Shown here in pieces: positions 23,601 to 34,869 of a DNA stretch of 64,000 nt. This stretch comes from Neopestalotiopsis rosae (Eukaryota > Ascomycota > Sordariomycetes > Amphisphaeriales > Sporocadaceae): the NCBI GenBank assembly GCA_023078685.1, contig JALGAS010000004.1, positions 1,488,001 to 1,552,000 on the forward strand, read 5' to 3'. Position 1 is the first letter of the stretch, and every line of letters starts with the position of its first letter. A model generated the notes under the pieces. It worked only from the letters and a program-made list of their open reading frames with translations. It searched no databases and was not told the origin of the DNA. The position numbers and the translations under genes were made by a program.

Positions 23601-25923
23601 TGTTGGTAATTTGGATATTCAGACCGAGTATTCCGGAGGGGCAAAAGTAGAGTTTGGTCAAGTGCAGAAGATACAGAAGAAAAAGGTGGAAGAAGGGGAT
23701 GAAAGAGAAGTAGACCAGTCGAGAGTCGTAGAAAAAAATGCAGGTACTTCGCACTGGCACTTCTTTTTTCGGGGATGAGTTTCGAAGGCGAGGCAAATAG
23801 TGGGGCAATGCAGCAACAGAATTGGAGCGTATCCGCCGTGGACGAATCAATCGGCTGTCATCAAGCCCCAGAATCGAGCCCAGAACTACCCGCGGAACCG
23901 CCTGGAGGGGGGTCTCGGGGGGTCGAGCTGCGGCACAAGTATAGTACCTAGAGGTACCGCGAGCCAGTAGATTCAGGGGAATTGTCAATTCTACATATGT
24001 ATGGTTCAAAAGAGGTTGATACACTTTACTGGGTATAACATCTATCCATTGACTTTCTTTTTGCATGAGACATATAGTGAATGAGTAACAGGACATGGGA
24101 ACTGATCAATTGAAAAAAGCCATTCATTAGTGAGTCAGACAATTATCAATTGGCTCAACACTCGCAACAAAGTCCCCAGAATATCGGGATCTGATCTCTT
24201 GTGTCCATCAATCGGCGGCCAATCTGTCATCTTGTGTGTCCTCCGAGCCTCCTGCCATCGGAACGGAATCTCAACAATACTAACTTACATTAAACAATGC
24301 CCCCCCCCCCCTCTTTCCGTCTGCGCACCAATTAGAAGCATGCAAGCTTGAGGAATATACACAGTATTATGCTAGAATGCAACTATTTAGGTAGGCTGCA
24401 TTAACTCAGCTGAACTAATATTCACCGAGAAGAATAGGGTTGTTTCCCTAGCGGTCAGACAATCGAGACGCAGAAACAAAAAAAATCATCCAGATTTATC
24501 ATCGTGTCATGATCGCTAAATTTTTTCCCCATCCATAGTACGATGGAATGGTCTGAGATGACAAGGGCGCCGGGCCTGACCCTAGAGCTCGGAATCTCGG
24601 GGTCCCGCTGAACGGATTCATGGTACCTAATTGAATGGGCAGATGGGCTGGAATCTGGAATGGAAATCTCTCTGTCTCTGCTATGTATTCTCTTTGGACC
24701 TAAGAACAGTAGCGTCAATGCTACGGCGAATGCGCATTTTGGCACGTAGAGAGAAAGCAAACCCCAGCGAACCCCCAAACTCTCCACTCGTTCGTTCTCG
24801 TTCTCGCGCAGAAACAAAAAGAAACCGAGCCCGAACGTGGAAAGCCTGTCAGCCGTGCATGTGGTTTCTCTTGGCTTCACCACGGCAGTGCTGTGCTGTG
24901 CTGACTTTGCCTACGGACTGATTACATTAAAACCTCCTGCGTATTCGTCAAAGGAATGATCCAATGAATGCTTACACTCTTGACTCTCTAGGTTAGGCAT
25001 ATCCCTTTTGTGCCAAGAAGGGAGAAACCATTGACAAGATCGCCGGTACAAAGCTGTACAAACAACCTTCGTCTTTAGCCACTCTTTTGGGGGTAATTGG
25101 AAATCATCTGATTGGCTCACCATGTCCATCGCTACTCCGCATCCGCTAACGAGAGAAGCTCGAGAAGATCCGACCGAGATCCCAGTGATCCTGGTCGCAA
25201 TGGTGCCCTTTTGCTCCCGCCGGCCTTTGCTCCCTCTTCCGGCGACCGCGCCCATGAGATTGGAGTGTACCATCTCCATTGCCTGCTTGCTTGCTGCTTG
25301 CCTAGGCATTCAAGTGCGGATCTCGGGATTCGATCTCTTCTTTTTGACACTATCCAGCTCTTCTCTCTCCTTCCCCAGGCGCCGAGACATGCACGCTGCC
25401 AACAGTCCAACCCTCCATCCTGAAGTAGTCTTACAAAGACGTCTATGGCAATCAAGGACAGCCGAGGCATGTTATTTGGTGCGTGTTACACGTACATAAT
25501 ACCTATCTAGTTCCTACGGAAGTACATCATTCCGTGTGTCTTTGCTTACCCTCTTTATGGTCCTCGTCAAGTGCAGTTTAATAAAGTTAGAATGCCCGTT
25601 GAGTGACTGCCTTAAACCCATTCGTTGCATCCTGCCTCCCAAGAATTGGCCCTCGTCCTACTCACACTTGTGCGACAAACACTTACTCAGCTGTGGCTTT
25701 GAGGCGGCTGACCAGCGGGTTGAATCTGACAGCAGATGCGTCTCAACCAAATGCTCACAGGCCAAGTGCCCACGAAGCCCTGCCAAAATACAAACATCAA
25801 CCTTGTATTTCTTCTCTGCTCTGACATAAAATGTGCTTGCTTACACAACCATTGATTTCAATGCAATTTCTTTGGCATTGTCGTGAGAAGAATTTCGCTC
25901 ATACCACAACGTAATTGACGGAA
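23601..25923. other. long intergenic region, no gene seen
   Basis: About 2.3 kb upstream of ALAS (its promoter) and downstream of the acyltransferase pseudogene. A C homopolymer of about 12 bases lies near 24300. Open frames of 70-140 codons (for example near 25120-25500) lack any recognisable domain or intron-exon structure. Confidence 0.5.
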
Positions 25924-27979
25924 TCAAGAACGTGCCGATTCCATTCGCTGCTCACCACGCTCTCGCGCTCTGATTGCTCTACCCTCAGGAGAAAGCCCTT
26001 TATCGAATGTGCTCTTAGCAAAGTCGATTTCCCCATCGTCCGGGATATGAATTGGTGCTCTGAATAGGTTTGGTCTTGCTCCGGAGCGGGCGTATTTCGC
26101 AGGGTCGGCATCGTCTACATAACGTTTCAGGAATTGACCCAAATTCTCTTGAAGGGTCAATATATTCAGGGTTTTCCTTGGCAGATAGACTTGTACGTCC
26201 CAATCTTCAGTGCCCGAGGTCTTCCCTTTTCGAGGCAAGATGTAAACTGTCCCCTCCTCCTCATCTCCCCACGGCACGCGGCAAAACTTGGGTCTGCCAT
26301 CGCCCGTGGTCCCGGGTATACCAAAGTTGATATCAGCCCCATGGTCTGCAAGAGAAGTGAGATTAATGATGCAATCCCATTGTCGATAAGTTCGTACGGT
26401 CGGACTCTTGGCTTCGGACAGTAAGGGGTCATGGCTTCTCACATCAGATCCGAGGTGTTCGCGGATCTGAAGTGCCGCATCCGCAAGAGCTGCAAGAGAG
26501 GCGGCTCGTCTGATGAATTCACCTTCGTCACTGACAAGTGGTTCTGGGTCAAGGAAGGTTTGCACTGCTCTCTTAAGCGGCATCGTCGTGGATAATTTTC
26601 CGAGTGTTTGCAAAGATAAGTCCGCATGGTTGCTGGAGAAGAACTCTCTCGCATTTGTCGTCACGGTTAAAACGGTCTTGTCCTCTGGTATAGCGATCTC
26701 ATTCCATAATCTCGCGCGGGTGATGTACAGCCATAGAATGGCGTAAATGCAGTCGGTTGGAGTGATAAGAGGTTGCAAGGCTCCTTTGCGACCATTTAAC
26801 TCGTCGGTGAGTTCGGTTACCAGATATCCTGGCATGGTGAGAATGTAGCTGTCGGACGGGTGCATTTTCGGAATTGGAGCCGATAACATACTCGACTACC
26901 GGTGAGATCAACGTCAATGGCCTTGGCAGAGGAACAGAGTCTTGATCTTACTTCTCCTATGTCATCCAGAACTTGCTTAACGTTCTGCCCCGTTGTTACA
27001 TCGGGCAGCCTATCTATGAACTCTTGTTCACAATTCATTTCTCGGTAAATCAAGTGGGCTGTAGGTAGCACTATGTCAGTAATATTCTGTCAAGAAGTGT
27101 TGGGTTTCAAAGAGGATGGTTTGGGATGCTGGACTTGGAGATACGACTTGTCCCAGGGAGACAGAGAACACGGGAGTCCAGGTGATTGACCATACTTACA
27201 GTTCACCGTGTATTGACCACGTAGCCCATCGGCGAAGACACTTAGAAACTTGTACATTGAAAAGTCGTCTGAGAGAGCGCGGCATATATCGAGACATACT
27301 TCGATGTATCTGGTCAGTGTCTTGGTGTTTTTAAGTTTAATGCTAGAACGCGGAGAGACGCAACATGCAATGCATTATATTGCGACAACGCTGGGCACGA
27401 AAAGGGGAGCAAATATGTATACATACAAATCAGTCCCCCGTCTTGTGCAGTGGAACTGATGAAGTTGACCTGCAGGGTCAAAGCAGGCACCTAGCCACCT
27501 GGGTACGGAGCAGTCGGTGCCACTGACCAGTCCTCATGTCTGAGATGAGAGGTTGGCATGTTTGCGGCTTTCATGAGATCGAAATCGAAAAACTCATTGC
27601 TGTCGTGCAGAATCGCCTTGTACATGTCTGGCCGGGTTCGGCACAGCTCGGGTTGATGACCATATTTCAGCTGCAGATGTCCCTGTTCGTTGCTATCTGA
27701 AGGTCCGACGAAACCACTGAGGAATGGATAGACCATGAAAGCAGCCGCTAGACCGCGTTGAATAGTGACTGAAGCCCACTCCATCGTGTCCACTGCTGTG
27801 TCAGGGAAATCCCAGACGAGCATACGTCGCCGATACCTAGACCGAGCGGGTTGGTCAAAGACAGTGAGCTGACGGGTTGACCCCAAGGTGGCGAGAAATC
27901 TCTCGAAAGCGGCAATCTATTCAGCTTGAGGATCTCGCACATCTGCATTATCGGCAGGACCAGCGCTTGGAGAATTCAT
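25924..27979 (-). pseudogene. decayed HXXXD-type acyltransferase with two in-frame TAG stops
   Basis: Exons 27979..27427, 27298..27200, 27058..26952 and 26895..25924 join in perfect phase to 577 codons, with family-like blocks throughout (LTVFDQPARSRYRRRMLVW, VYPFLSGF, LSVFADGLRGQ, NFGIPGTTGDGRPKFCRVP). Two TAG codons interrupt exon 1, at 27919..27917 (codon 21) and 27493..27491 (codon 163). The segment that should hold the catalytic HHxxxDG reads CRALSDD, so the catalytic His is replaced. The C-terminal 320 residues are still open. This is most simply a pseudogene. If an ATG after the second stop were used, or if the assembly were wrong at both stops, the altered active site would still argue against normal acyltransferase activity. 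Confidence 0.7.
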
Positions 27980-28682
27980 GGTTGTGTGAGGAGTACCGGA
28001 AATGAATGGTCGTTACACTCAGTGCGCGTCTTGTTGAAGTGTCTTGATAGCTGAATTGTTTAGAAGATATGATGCAGGTAATTCGACATACACGTGCACT
28101 ACATATGAGTGTACTGATAATGGCAGAGTAATGACGCCAGACAAACAATTGTGTTCAAGCCAAGAAAAAAAGAAGAAGATGTTTCAAGATCCACTTCTTC
28201 ACGAGTGCCATGATTCTAGGCCTTTGAGGACCCCGCCCGTCTGCCGTTTCGCTGTTTCCTCACAATCAAACTGATATTGTAGGAAAGAGTTGATGAGGGA
28301 AGGCAACTCGAGGAAGGTGTAAGGGCGATAGTTCCCGAGCATCTTCCAGTCAACTTACCATAGGAAGGCTGGACACTCATTGACAAACATGAAGGCTCGA
28401 GAAGGCAAATCCTTAGGTACATAAGTAATGATCATATGCTTGATAATACACACATAGCATTTTAATATAAACATATCAAATGTACCTACGAAGGTTCCAC
28501 GTGTGGTCTGGGGCGCCTTGGGAAGAATTGCCAAGTATTGCAGTCATGGTACCAGGGCGGGGAAGAAAAACGATTGGGACAATAAAAACGGCCGCGGTCC
28601 TAACTATCCTCTTACATGAGAAGTTGTATTTTCGCTACTTGGAAGATTTCAAAAGGCATGCTACTCAAAGTTTGCAGGTCTT
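27980..28682. other. intergenic region, no gene seen
   Basis: About 700 AT-rich bases between the pseudogene start and the DUF2278 gene stop. No coding segment supported. Confidence 0.5.
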
Positions 28683-29436
28683 TTAGCCACCAAGCGTCTG
28701 CGCAAATGTAGGGCCCATGGCGTCGCCTTTTGAATCAGTCTGCGTGGCCTGCGTGGCAAAGGCCAGGAATACAGCTTGCCAGCCCGACAGGTCACCATTT
28801 CCTGATCCAAAGTTGAAAATCATACCGCCGTCCTGATAAACACCATTCTCCTTGGCAAAGCGACCCGAGTCGCCCTGGTTCATATGGATATCACTACGAT
28901 AGGTCAGCCACCATGATTGCGAATGGTCTAGAGGAATGTAGGAAAAAAGCTTGAGATGTGAGTAGATCAACCAAGACATGTACGTACTGAATTCCGTCGC
29001 CTTCGCTGTACTTGCTGCCAAAGAGGTACATGTCCGCCTTCTCACTAACGGCAGCATTGAGAATCGGGTTCAGGAAGTCGAGAATATCATTGTTGGGACC
29101 ACTCTCATGGTAGTCCAGGATGCGACCCTGCTTGACATTGACAAGGTCGCTCTTGAAGTAGTCCAGACCCAGGCCGCTGGAAGTGTGGTCGGTAATTGCC
29201 TGGTAGCCCTGGTCAATGGCGGCGAGCTTGGCAGCTAGGGGGTGGTCATCGTCAAAGGAAACAGTGTTCCAGAAGACAATGCGCGAGTCCGAGTCCTTGG
29301 ACTTTACGTCCACGGCGCAGTCGAGGTTGTCCGAGTCGCCGTCTGTAAAGGTAATGTGCCCGTGGTCATTGTCTTGCTGGGTGGGCTCCCACTTGGTCGC
29401 CGTTCCTCGCCAAACGCCGTATGCTGAGATTCCCAT
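28683..29436 (-). CDS. DUF2278 (YukJ-like) family protein
   Basis: Exons 29436..28988 and 28893..28683 encode 219 residues; the spliced junction restores GDGIHDIHMNQGDSGRF. Family features are clear: the start YGVWRG, a VDVKSKDSDSRI segment, GLGLDYFKSDLVNV, the central GPNNDILDFLNPIL, YLFGSKYSEGDGIHDIHMNQG and the C-terminal DGGMIFNF...WQAVFLAFATQA. DUF2278 proteins occur in bacteria and fungi and have no established biochemical function known to me. No signal peptide is visible, so a cytosolic protein is likely. A TATA-like sequence lies about 135 bases upstream. Confidence 0.85.
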
Positions 29437-30510
29437 ATTTTCTGGTGATGTGAAATGATCAGATTGATACTTTTCTTAGCAATAATTGTTTGTAGTATGA
29501 TTGTAGAAGCTTCAAGGTCTAATGTCTACTTGATAGTGTTGCCCAGGAACAACTGCCGGCTTGGCGGTTTATATAAAAGCAGCTACCATGCGTGTTACCC
29601 CCCAACATGATGCGTGACATCATCTTGTCTCTGCCTCAGCACGGGCTCTTCATGGGGTAAATCAATGGTCCATTGGTCTTTGCTGCACTGCCCTGACCTG
29701 AGCTGATAGTGGTGCTACACTTGTCTTGCGGCAGGCTAGCCCGTGGATGGAGAAGCAATGCTGCGGAATAAAAGATAAGGCAAATAAGGCGTGGTAATAC
29801 CAAAAGATACAGCACGTGGTGCCCCGCTGGGGTGAGAGAGGACTGGAAAGCTTGTCGCTGGTGGCCCCCAAAGCCGCCTGCATAACGAGCCGCGCAAGCA
29901 TGCCAACAATGCCCTGAATCCTTGGCAGGGTCCAGGTATCTGTGACATCACGTCCCTGTCTATGTATCTGCCGGGCTACACGGTACTTCTCGATGGTACA
30001 CGCCCCGTTCTTTTATAAATGTTGATTTGCATTGCCAATACTTCTGAGACAGTCATACTGTGATTGATTTATTGTGTGCAATCACCCGCTGCTCATCAGA
30101 ACAAGAACGTTCGTTCAAGGTCTGCATATGAAGCAAACATGTTGGAGGGGGTATGTTATTTCGGAGCTATTTTTGCGGTCCTCGGGCTCATCTCGCGCGA
30201 GACGGGATCGCCCGCAGAGATCTCCGGCCACTAAAAATACACTTGCTCAAGCTCTCCAACGCATAACTTGATACTCCAGATTGTGTATAGCCACATGCTG
30301 TAACTGACCCACGAAATACTATAGGTACGGCAAATCATAGAAACAAGGCTAAACAGTGCCTGTTGAGGAGGTCTTCGCTAACAGCTCAAGCCAGACGAGA
30401 GTGTCTCCAGGTACTGGTACAGCGCAGAGTTTCGTGGAATTGCGGGGTCGTTTCAACGGCGTCAAATCGTATCCCGACAAGTCGCTCCGTATCGAGATAC
30501 TCGCGCGACA
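29437..30510. other. divergent intergenic region, no gene seen
   Basis: About 1.07 kb between the divergent DUF2278 and esterase genes; it should contain both promoters. No coding segment supported. Confidence 0.5.
29568..29577 (-). promoter_or_regulatory. TATA-like element for the DUF2278 gene
   Basis: Palindromic TTTATATAAA about 135 bases upstream of the ATG at 29436, in the GC-richer context usual for a TATA box. Sequence match only. Confidence 0.4.
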
Positions 30511-31586
30511 ATGGCTGTAAGAAAGATACTTTATCAAGACCCTGTGTTTCTTTTCTATCTCGAGTTCTTTCAGGACTGTGTTGGCTGACTTGTGATTGAG
30601 GTTTCCTATGATCAAGTTGTCCTTTTTGGCGACTCTCTGTTCCAGGGAGCCACGGACATTCAGGAGGGGTTCTCCTTCCAAGCTGCCCTCCAGAAGCGTG
30701 AGCATTACCATGTCTTTAAGTTCTGCGTATCGTCATAATCATCTGCTAAATATTCATTCTCAGATTGTATACGGCGTCTAGATGTGGTCAACAGAGGCTT
30801 TTCTGGCTGGAATACGGAAGATGCCTTGCAATATCTGCCTGAAATCTTCCCCGCAAAGGGCTCGAACTATACCGGTCCTCGGCTTCGATATCTGGTGAGT
30901 TTCTTTGCTGTAGAATAACTGATCGGTACGTGTTTCTCATGTGATTCTTCCAGCTGGTTCTTCTCGGTGCCAATGACGCCTGCCATCCATGGTCGCGTCC
31001 AACCCAGTTTTGTTCGCAGGAGGAGTACAAGGCCAACCTGAAGAAGATCGTCACGCACCCAAACATCACCGCCCACGGCACAAAGGTCATCCTGGTGGCC
31101 CCGCCACCCCTGGATGAGACCCGCATCTACCAGTACGATATTGAGGAAAATGGTCTGGAAAAGCTCACCCGCAGCGCTGCCAACAGTGCCCAGTACTCGC
31201 AGCTGGCTCGCGACGTGGCCGCCGAGGTGCCTGGCACGGTGCTCATCGATCTCCAGGACGCCCTCACCAAGCATGCCATCACCCTGACGCCTGAATACGA
31301 TGCCAAGAACCCCGAGCACCACAATGGTGAAATTCCGCTGCTCGGCTACATGGCCGGCAATGGTGGCAAGGGATTCCGCGGCGCCCTCGGGCAGCTGGTG
31401 CCGGACGGCTTGCACCTCAGCGGCGAGGCCTATCGCGTCTTCTTTGAATTGGTCAAACCTCACATCGGCCCTTTTCCCGAGTTGCTAGATGAGAAGGATG
31501 TCAAGTCGGAATTTGCGAACCCATTCCCAGACTGGAAGATTCTAGCAACCGCGAGAGAGGAGAGGGCCAAAGCCAAGAGTCAGTAG
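30511..31586 (+). CDS. GDSL/SGNH esterase, isoamyl acetate-hydrolysing esterase (IAH1) type
   Basis: Exons 30511..30516, 30601..30697, 30764..30894 and 30954..31586 give 288 residues. The first exon is only ATG GCT (good ACAATGGC start context, GTAAGA donor), and all phases agree. SGNH blocks are visible: block I VLFGDSLFQGA with the nucleophile Ser, block II Gly in VVNRGFSGWNT, block III GANDAC and block V DGLHLSGEAY with catalytic Asp and His. IAH1-type enzymes hydrolyse short acetate esters in the cytoplasm; the exact substrate is inferred only. The LLGANDACHP and VAPPPLDE segments are typical of this subfamily. The start exon is the least certain part, since no in-frame ATG lies within exon 2 before GDS. 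Confidence 0.87.
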
Positions 31587-31815
31587 ATTTGTGAATAGAC
31601 GATGGCACTCTTGAGACTTAGACAAGAAATTATACACACAGCATCCGCATGAAGGCATCTTCTCACTTGCTTTGGCCCGCATGGCGAATATAGGTACTGA
31701 TGCCGCTTCCGTGTTTTGCATTATGTACAAGCTGAATTGTTGTGCTTCAACGTCTCGGACCATTATGGAAGCACGCATCGTTCAAACGGATCAATTCTGA
31801 TATCGACATTATGTC
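31587..31815. other. short intergenic segment
   Basis: 3' flank of the esterase; nothing recognised. Confidence 0.4.
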
Positions 31816-32170
31816 GAGATCCGTCTATCTCTTTCCACGATACACCGCACCTTCCATTAGTTTCAGCTACACCCAGCCTACACATCTATTTCGCTCTTTC
31901 GCGCCCAACTCCACACAAACTCTTCTTTCTCGCCCAACCCGTCAGCTTTCTTTGCGCAAAGCAACCACATCCACTTTCAGTTTACCACGCAACTACACCA
32001 TCCTCAGTACCATGCATAATTTCTCGACGTCTTTTCGCCCTTGTCTAGGTCCATTTTTGCGCACCTGGCGTTTGACATACCTGCTTCGACTACGCATCGC
32101 TTCCAGGACGGTAAGCCAAAAGGGACGGTGGCGCTTCCTGATCTCAACGGAAAAGGCCTTGTCCTGTGAG
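31816..32170 (+). pseudogene. possible 5' fragment of an unidentified gene cut off by AT-rich DNA
   Basis: A stretch near 32030-32163 reads as ordered protein in one frame (SIFAHLAFDIPASTTHR, then FQDGKPKGTVALPDLNG) and ends at a good GTGAGT donor, but no following exon is found before AT-rich DNA begins near 32270. The bases before it look like a pyrimidine-rich 5' leader. I cannot name the family. This may be the surviving start of a gene truncated when the repeat-flanked segment arrived, or chance. Confidence 0.3.
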
Positions 32171-32321
32171 TATCAAGGAACCATCCGCAGAAAAAGGGAT
32201 ACTGGGAGGTTCCTGCGAGTAGCTCCAGATTATCACCTTGTGTCGTAGCGGCACTCGGAAATAGTGAAATCGATTATTAAAAAATCATCTATTTTTATAA
32301 ATATAAAGAAAAGTATATAAA

Positions 32322-32376
32322 GAGAAAATCTGTTTAGATTTTCTTTTTTTAAAGCTTTTATATAACATATATTTGT
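32322..32376 (+). repeat. AT-rich repeat, left copy, with internal hairpin
   Basis: About 55 bases that match the sequence at 33255..33310 in the same orientation. It contains a perfect 8-bp-arm inverted repeat, GAAAATCT and AGATTTTC with a 4-base loop, at 32324..32343, followed by a T tract and GCTTTTATA. Confidence 0.65.
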
Positions 32377-33254
32377 AGTGTTCTTAATAATTAGGCCTAT
32401 CTTCGAAACGAGCTTAATGCCTTAACCGCGTGCGACTATCTTGCGAATTCCGTCCGTACTGATCCCCGAGGCAGAAATGAGGGCGGTGCGGACGATAACA
32501 ATCAGGTTTCTTGCAACTCTCTGCTTCTCATTCATGCTTGGACCGTCCTGAATGGCAGTAGTCAAACCGAAGAGTGTAAATACAATTAGGTTCGATTCTT
32601 ATTAGCCCTAATCTATGGTCAGTCCTACCGTCTTTCTGCGGCCTACGAGCTGCTTGTCCATTGCCCTGACAACTCGCATCATTGTTTGGTCCTCTTTTGC
32701 ATGGCTTGTTGCAGGGGACTCGACGATGGAGGCTTTTACGATCGAGGGATTCGACACCGGTGTGCTCAGCCGCCATCAGCTGCGGCCATTAGAAGTTCGT
32801 TGATTCGGTCTGGAAATTTTCCAAAACCTTCCTTTGCGCTTCCGTATAAACGGACTGCTTCCAATAGGTCCATTGTTGGGAGGCGGAGATCCTGCGTCTC
32901 AGGCAATGACGTCCGTTGACCTCGCTGCCTGCCTGTTCGATGTGCTCCAGATCCTTTTTCAGGTCGCGATAGATATTACTTTGGACCGGGGGTTCGTGCG
33001 GTTGGATTCGAGCTGGTATTGCAATACCTTCGCATCAAGTGTTCCGTATTACATGCCGGCCTGAACAGTGCGGAGCGCAGTGAACTGGTAGACAGTTTTC
33101 GCTCTTCAGCACGTGGCAGCTGCCAGGTACTGATTCTCATGTATGACATGTCCGTACAAGGTCTCAATTTGCAAGGTCCTTGCAAAGATGTGATTTTCAC
33201 ATCTTGGAGAGCTTGCTCCAGTACGATGAAGAAATTGACTAATTATTCTCGTTT
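32377..33254. other. segment between AT-rich repeats, including a SNF2-helicase relic
   Basis: About 880 bases of more balanced composition lying between the two AT-rich repeats. Only the right end (33010..33240) can be recognised. The left 630 bases show no intact coding frame. Confidence 0.5.
33010..33240 (+). pseudogene. SNF2-type helicase C-terminal domain fragment
   Basis: An open stretch of about 75 codons reads like the C-terminal RecA-like lobe of an SNF2 helicase: LRIKCSVLHAGLNSAER, LVDSF, then CQVLILMYDMSVQGLNLQ, matching helicase motif V (QGxNLQ) and the preceding strand, then VIFTSW. There is no start, no Walker A/DEAH lobe and no continuation, so it is a fragment. Fungal genomes carry many such helicase-like pieces from repeats and large mobile elements. 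Confidence 0.6.
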
Positions 33255-33310
33255 AAGAAAATCTATTTGGATTTTCTTTTCTTTTCAAGCTTTTATAGAA
33301 TATATTTTTG
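33255..33310 (+). repeat. AT-rich repeat, right copy, with internal hairpin
   Basis: Direct copy of 32322..32376 with some substitutions and a short T-rich insertion. Shared blocks include GAAAATCT/ATTTTCTTTT and AGCTTTTATA followed by ATATATTT. The arms GAAAATC and GATTTTC form the same hairpin with one arm pair changed. Confidence 0.65.
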
Positions 33311-33735
33311 AAATATAAAATTCATCTGAGCCGCCCAGGGGGAGGGGCGCATATGCGGACATTCCGTCATCCTCGTTGCTGTGATCCATCTCCATATGCT
33401 GAGAGGATGTTCGCAGTGTGGGAATTGATAGCTGGAATCCCTTGACTGGCGTTGTATCAGCTTTTTATCTTGTTGAATACCTGTGCTCATAGCCGGCATC
33501 AGCTTGAAAGTGACCGCCTCTCGACTGGCTCGATGTCCACCGGCATCAGCCTCGAGCAAAGATTATGGGCAACATTGCCGTTGACTTTTACCCAATCAAT
33601 TCAGGATTTGTTGTCCATACTCAGGATATGTGTGATGTAGTATCTTGAAGCAACATCATGAGATCGACACGACGAACGGCCGCCATAAGGCAGCACACAT
33701 AGGTATCAGCAGCTAAAGATTTACGGGGATCTACG

Positions 33736-34321
33736 CTACCAATTACGAGATACCCGACTGTATTTCGTCCTGTCAGTGGGTTTTATAGTACGATCCACTA
33801 GACCCTGTAGAAGTGCATAGGCGCCAGGGACCTGGGAAATATAACGCCGCTTGCGTGTTCTGTTATTGTGTAGCAAAACTGAAGTCGATCTCCTATCATT
33901 GTCAACCTTGAGTTCTGAGAGATGACGAGCTTGCTTTTGATATGTATACACGCTGACAACTGATTTAAAGATCTGAACGATGACTGCGGCAGGATTGACA
34001 CTTTTGGAGCGATCTCGCACAAGCTGCTGCATATGAGCCTCCACTTGCCGTATCTGGGTAGTATCACAGCGCGCAAGCCATGTCGATTGACGCTGACTCA
34101 TGGCAATAATTATTCGGACAGAGTAAGGAAAATGAGTTATTTACCAACTTCCCCAGGTTCTGGTCAGTCTCCTCTAGATCCTTGCACCTATTGAAGTAAC
34201 ACGTTAAACGGCCGGTGATTTTCCAAACTTCCGCGGCTTTGGTGGCCAATATAATGCTATGTCTCGGACCAGCGAAATTCGCTTTCATACTATTTGAGTA
34301 ATAAGACACTATTTGCAACAA
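33736..34321 (-). other. unidentified coding-like fragment
   Basis: Two minus-strand stretches look like helical protein and can be joined by a 61-nt GT-AG intron: one ending CKDLEETDQNLGKL near 34140, the other beginning RQSTWLARCDTTQIRQVE near 34081 and running to IFKSVVSVYTYQKQARHLSEL near 33900. No acceptable upstream exon or start was found, and I do not recognise the family. It could be the remains of a gene within this decayed region. Confidence 0.25.
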
Positions 34322-34869
34322 AATTCAAGAACTCTGTACCTTCAATCGACGAAATGCTCTTGCAATCGTCGGTTCATAATGGCCGACGACCGGCGTCTTG
34401 ATAAGTATGGTATTCGTCTTGGGGCGCCATCAAGCACCCGGCGAAATCGGATTAGACCCTGTAAGTTGCCGATCGGTGGGTACCCCTCCTTGTGTTCTCA
34501 TTGGGGCAGCGCAACTATTTGAACGCCGGCGACACTGTTCACGCGAATCATCTACAAATATATGGGCCAATCTTATCAAGCTCCCTGTGTTAGATACTAG
34601 ATAGCATGAGCTCCCCCCGTCGGACTGTCTCTACCGTGCTGCCGGTAAATGGCCCAGGCCGTCCCGGGGGGCTCTCATGAATCCTTGAGGGCAGATGCAT
34701 GATATGGATACTGGATCCTCTTCACTTTTGCTTTGCAGAAGAGCGGTTGCGGAAATACATAATTAAGCCGTCTCCCCACGTCCATAGGTAGACGGACTGC
34801 CTAGGTGAATGTCTTGAGGCATCAATTGGAAAACGTCGAGTGCACCGGGTGTTCCAAACGACCGCCATC
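34322..34869. other. intergenic region, promoter of the permease
   Basis: About 550 bases; no gene seen. It includes the 5' flank of the amino-acid permease. Confidence 0.45.

Noticed and set aside
24299..24312. Poly-C tract
   Set aside because: A homopolymer with nothing else around it; could be a sequencing or assembly length error.
25112..25499. Overlapping plus-strand frames of 103 and 125 codons
   Set aside because: No homology recognised, no conserved start context, low-complexity Ser/Arg/Leu content; more likely untranslated DNA.
27299..27426. QYNALHVAS stretch as a degraded HHxxxDG motif of the acyltransferase
   Set aside because: It falls in the first intron; a better model places CRALSDD in phase at the expected distance after GGLI.
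32575..32625. GGTTCGATTCT resembling a tRNA T-arm
   Set aside because: No matching acceptor stem, anticodon arm or D arm could be placed around it.
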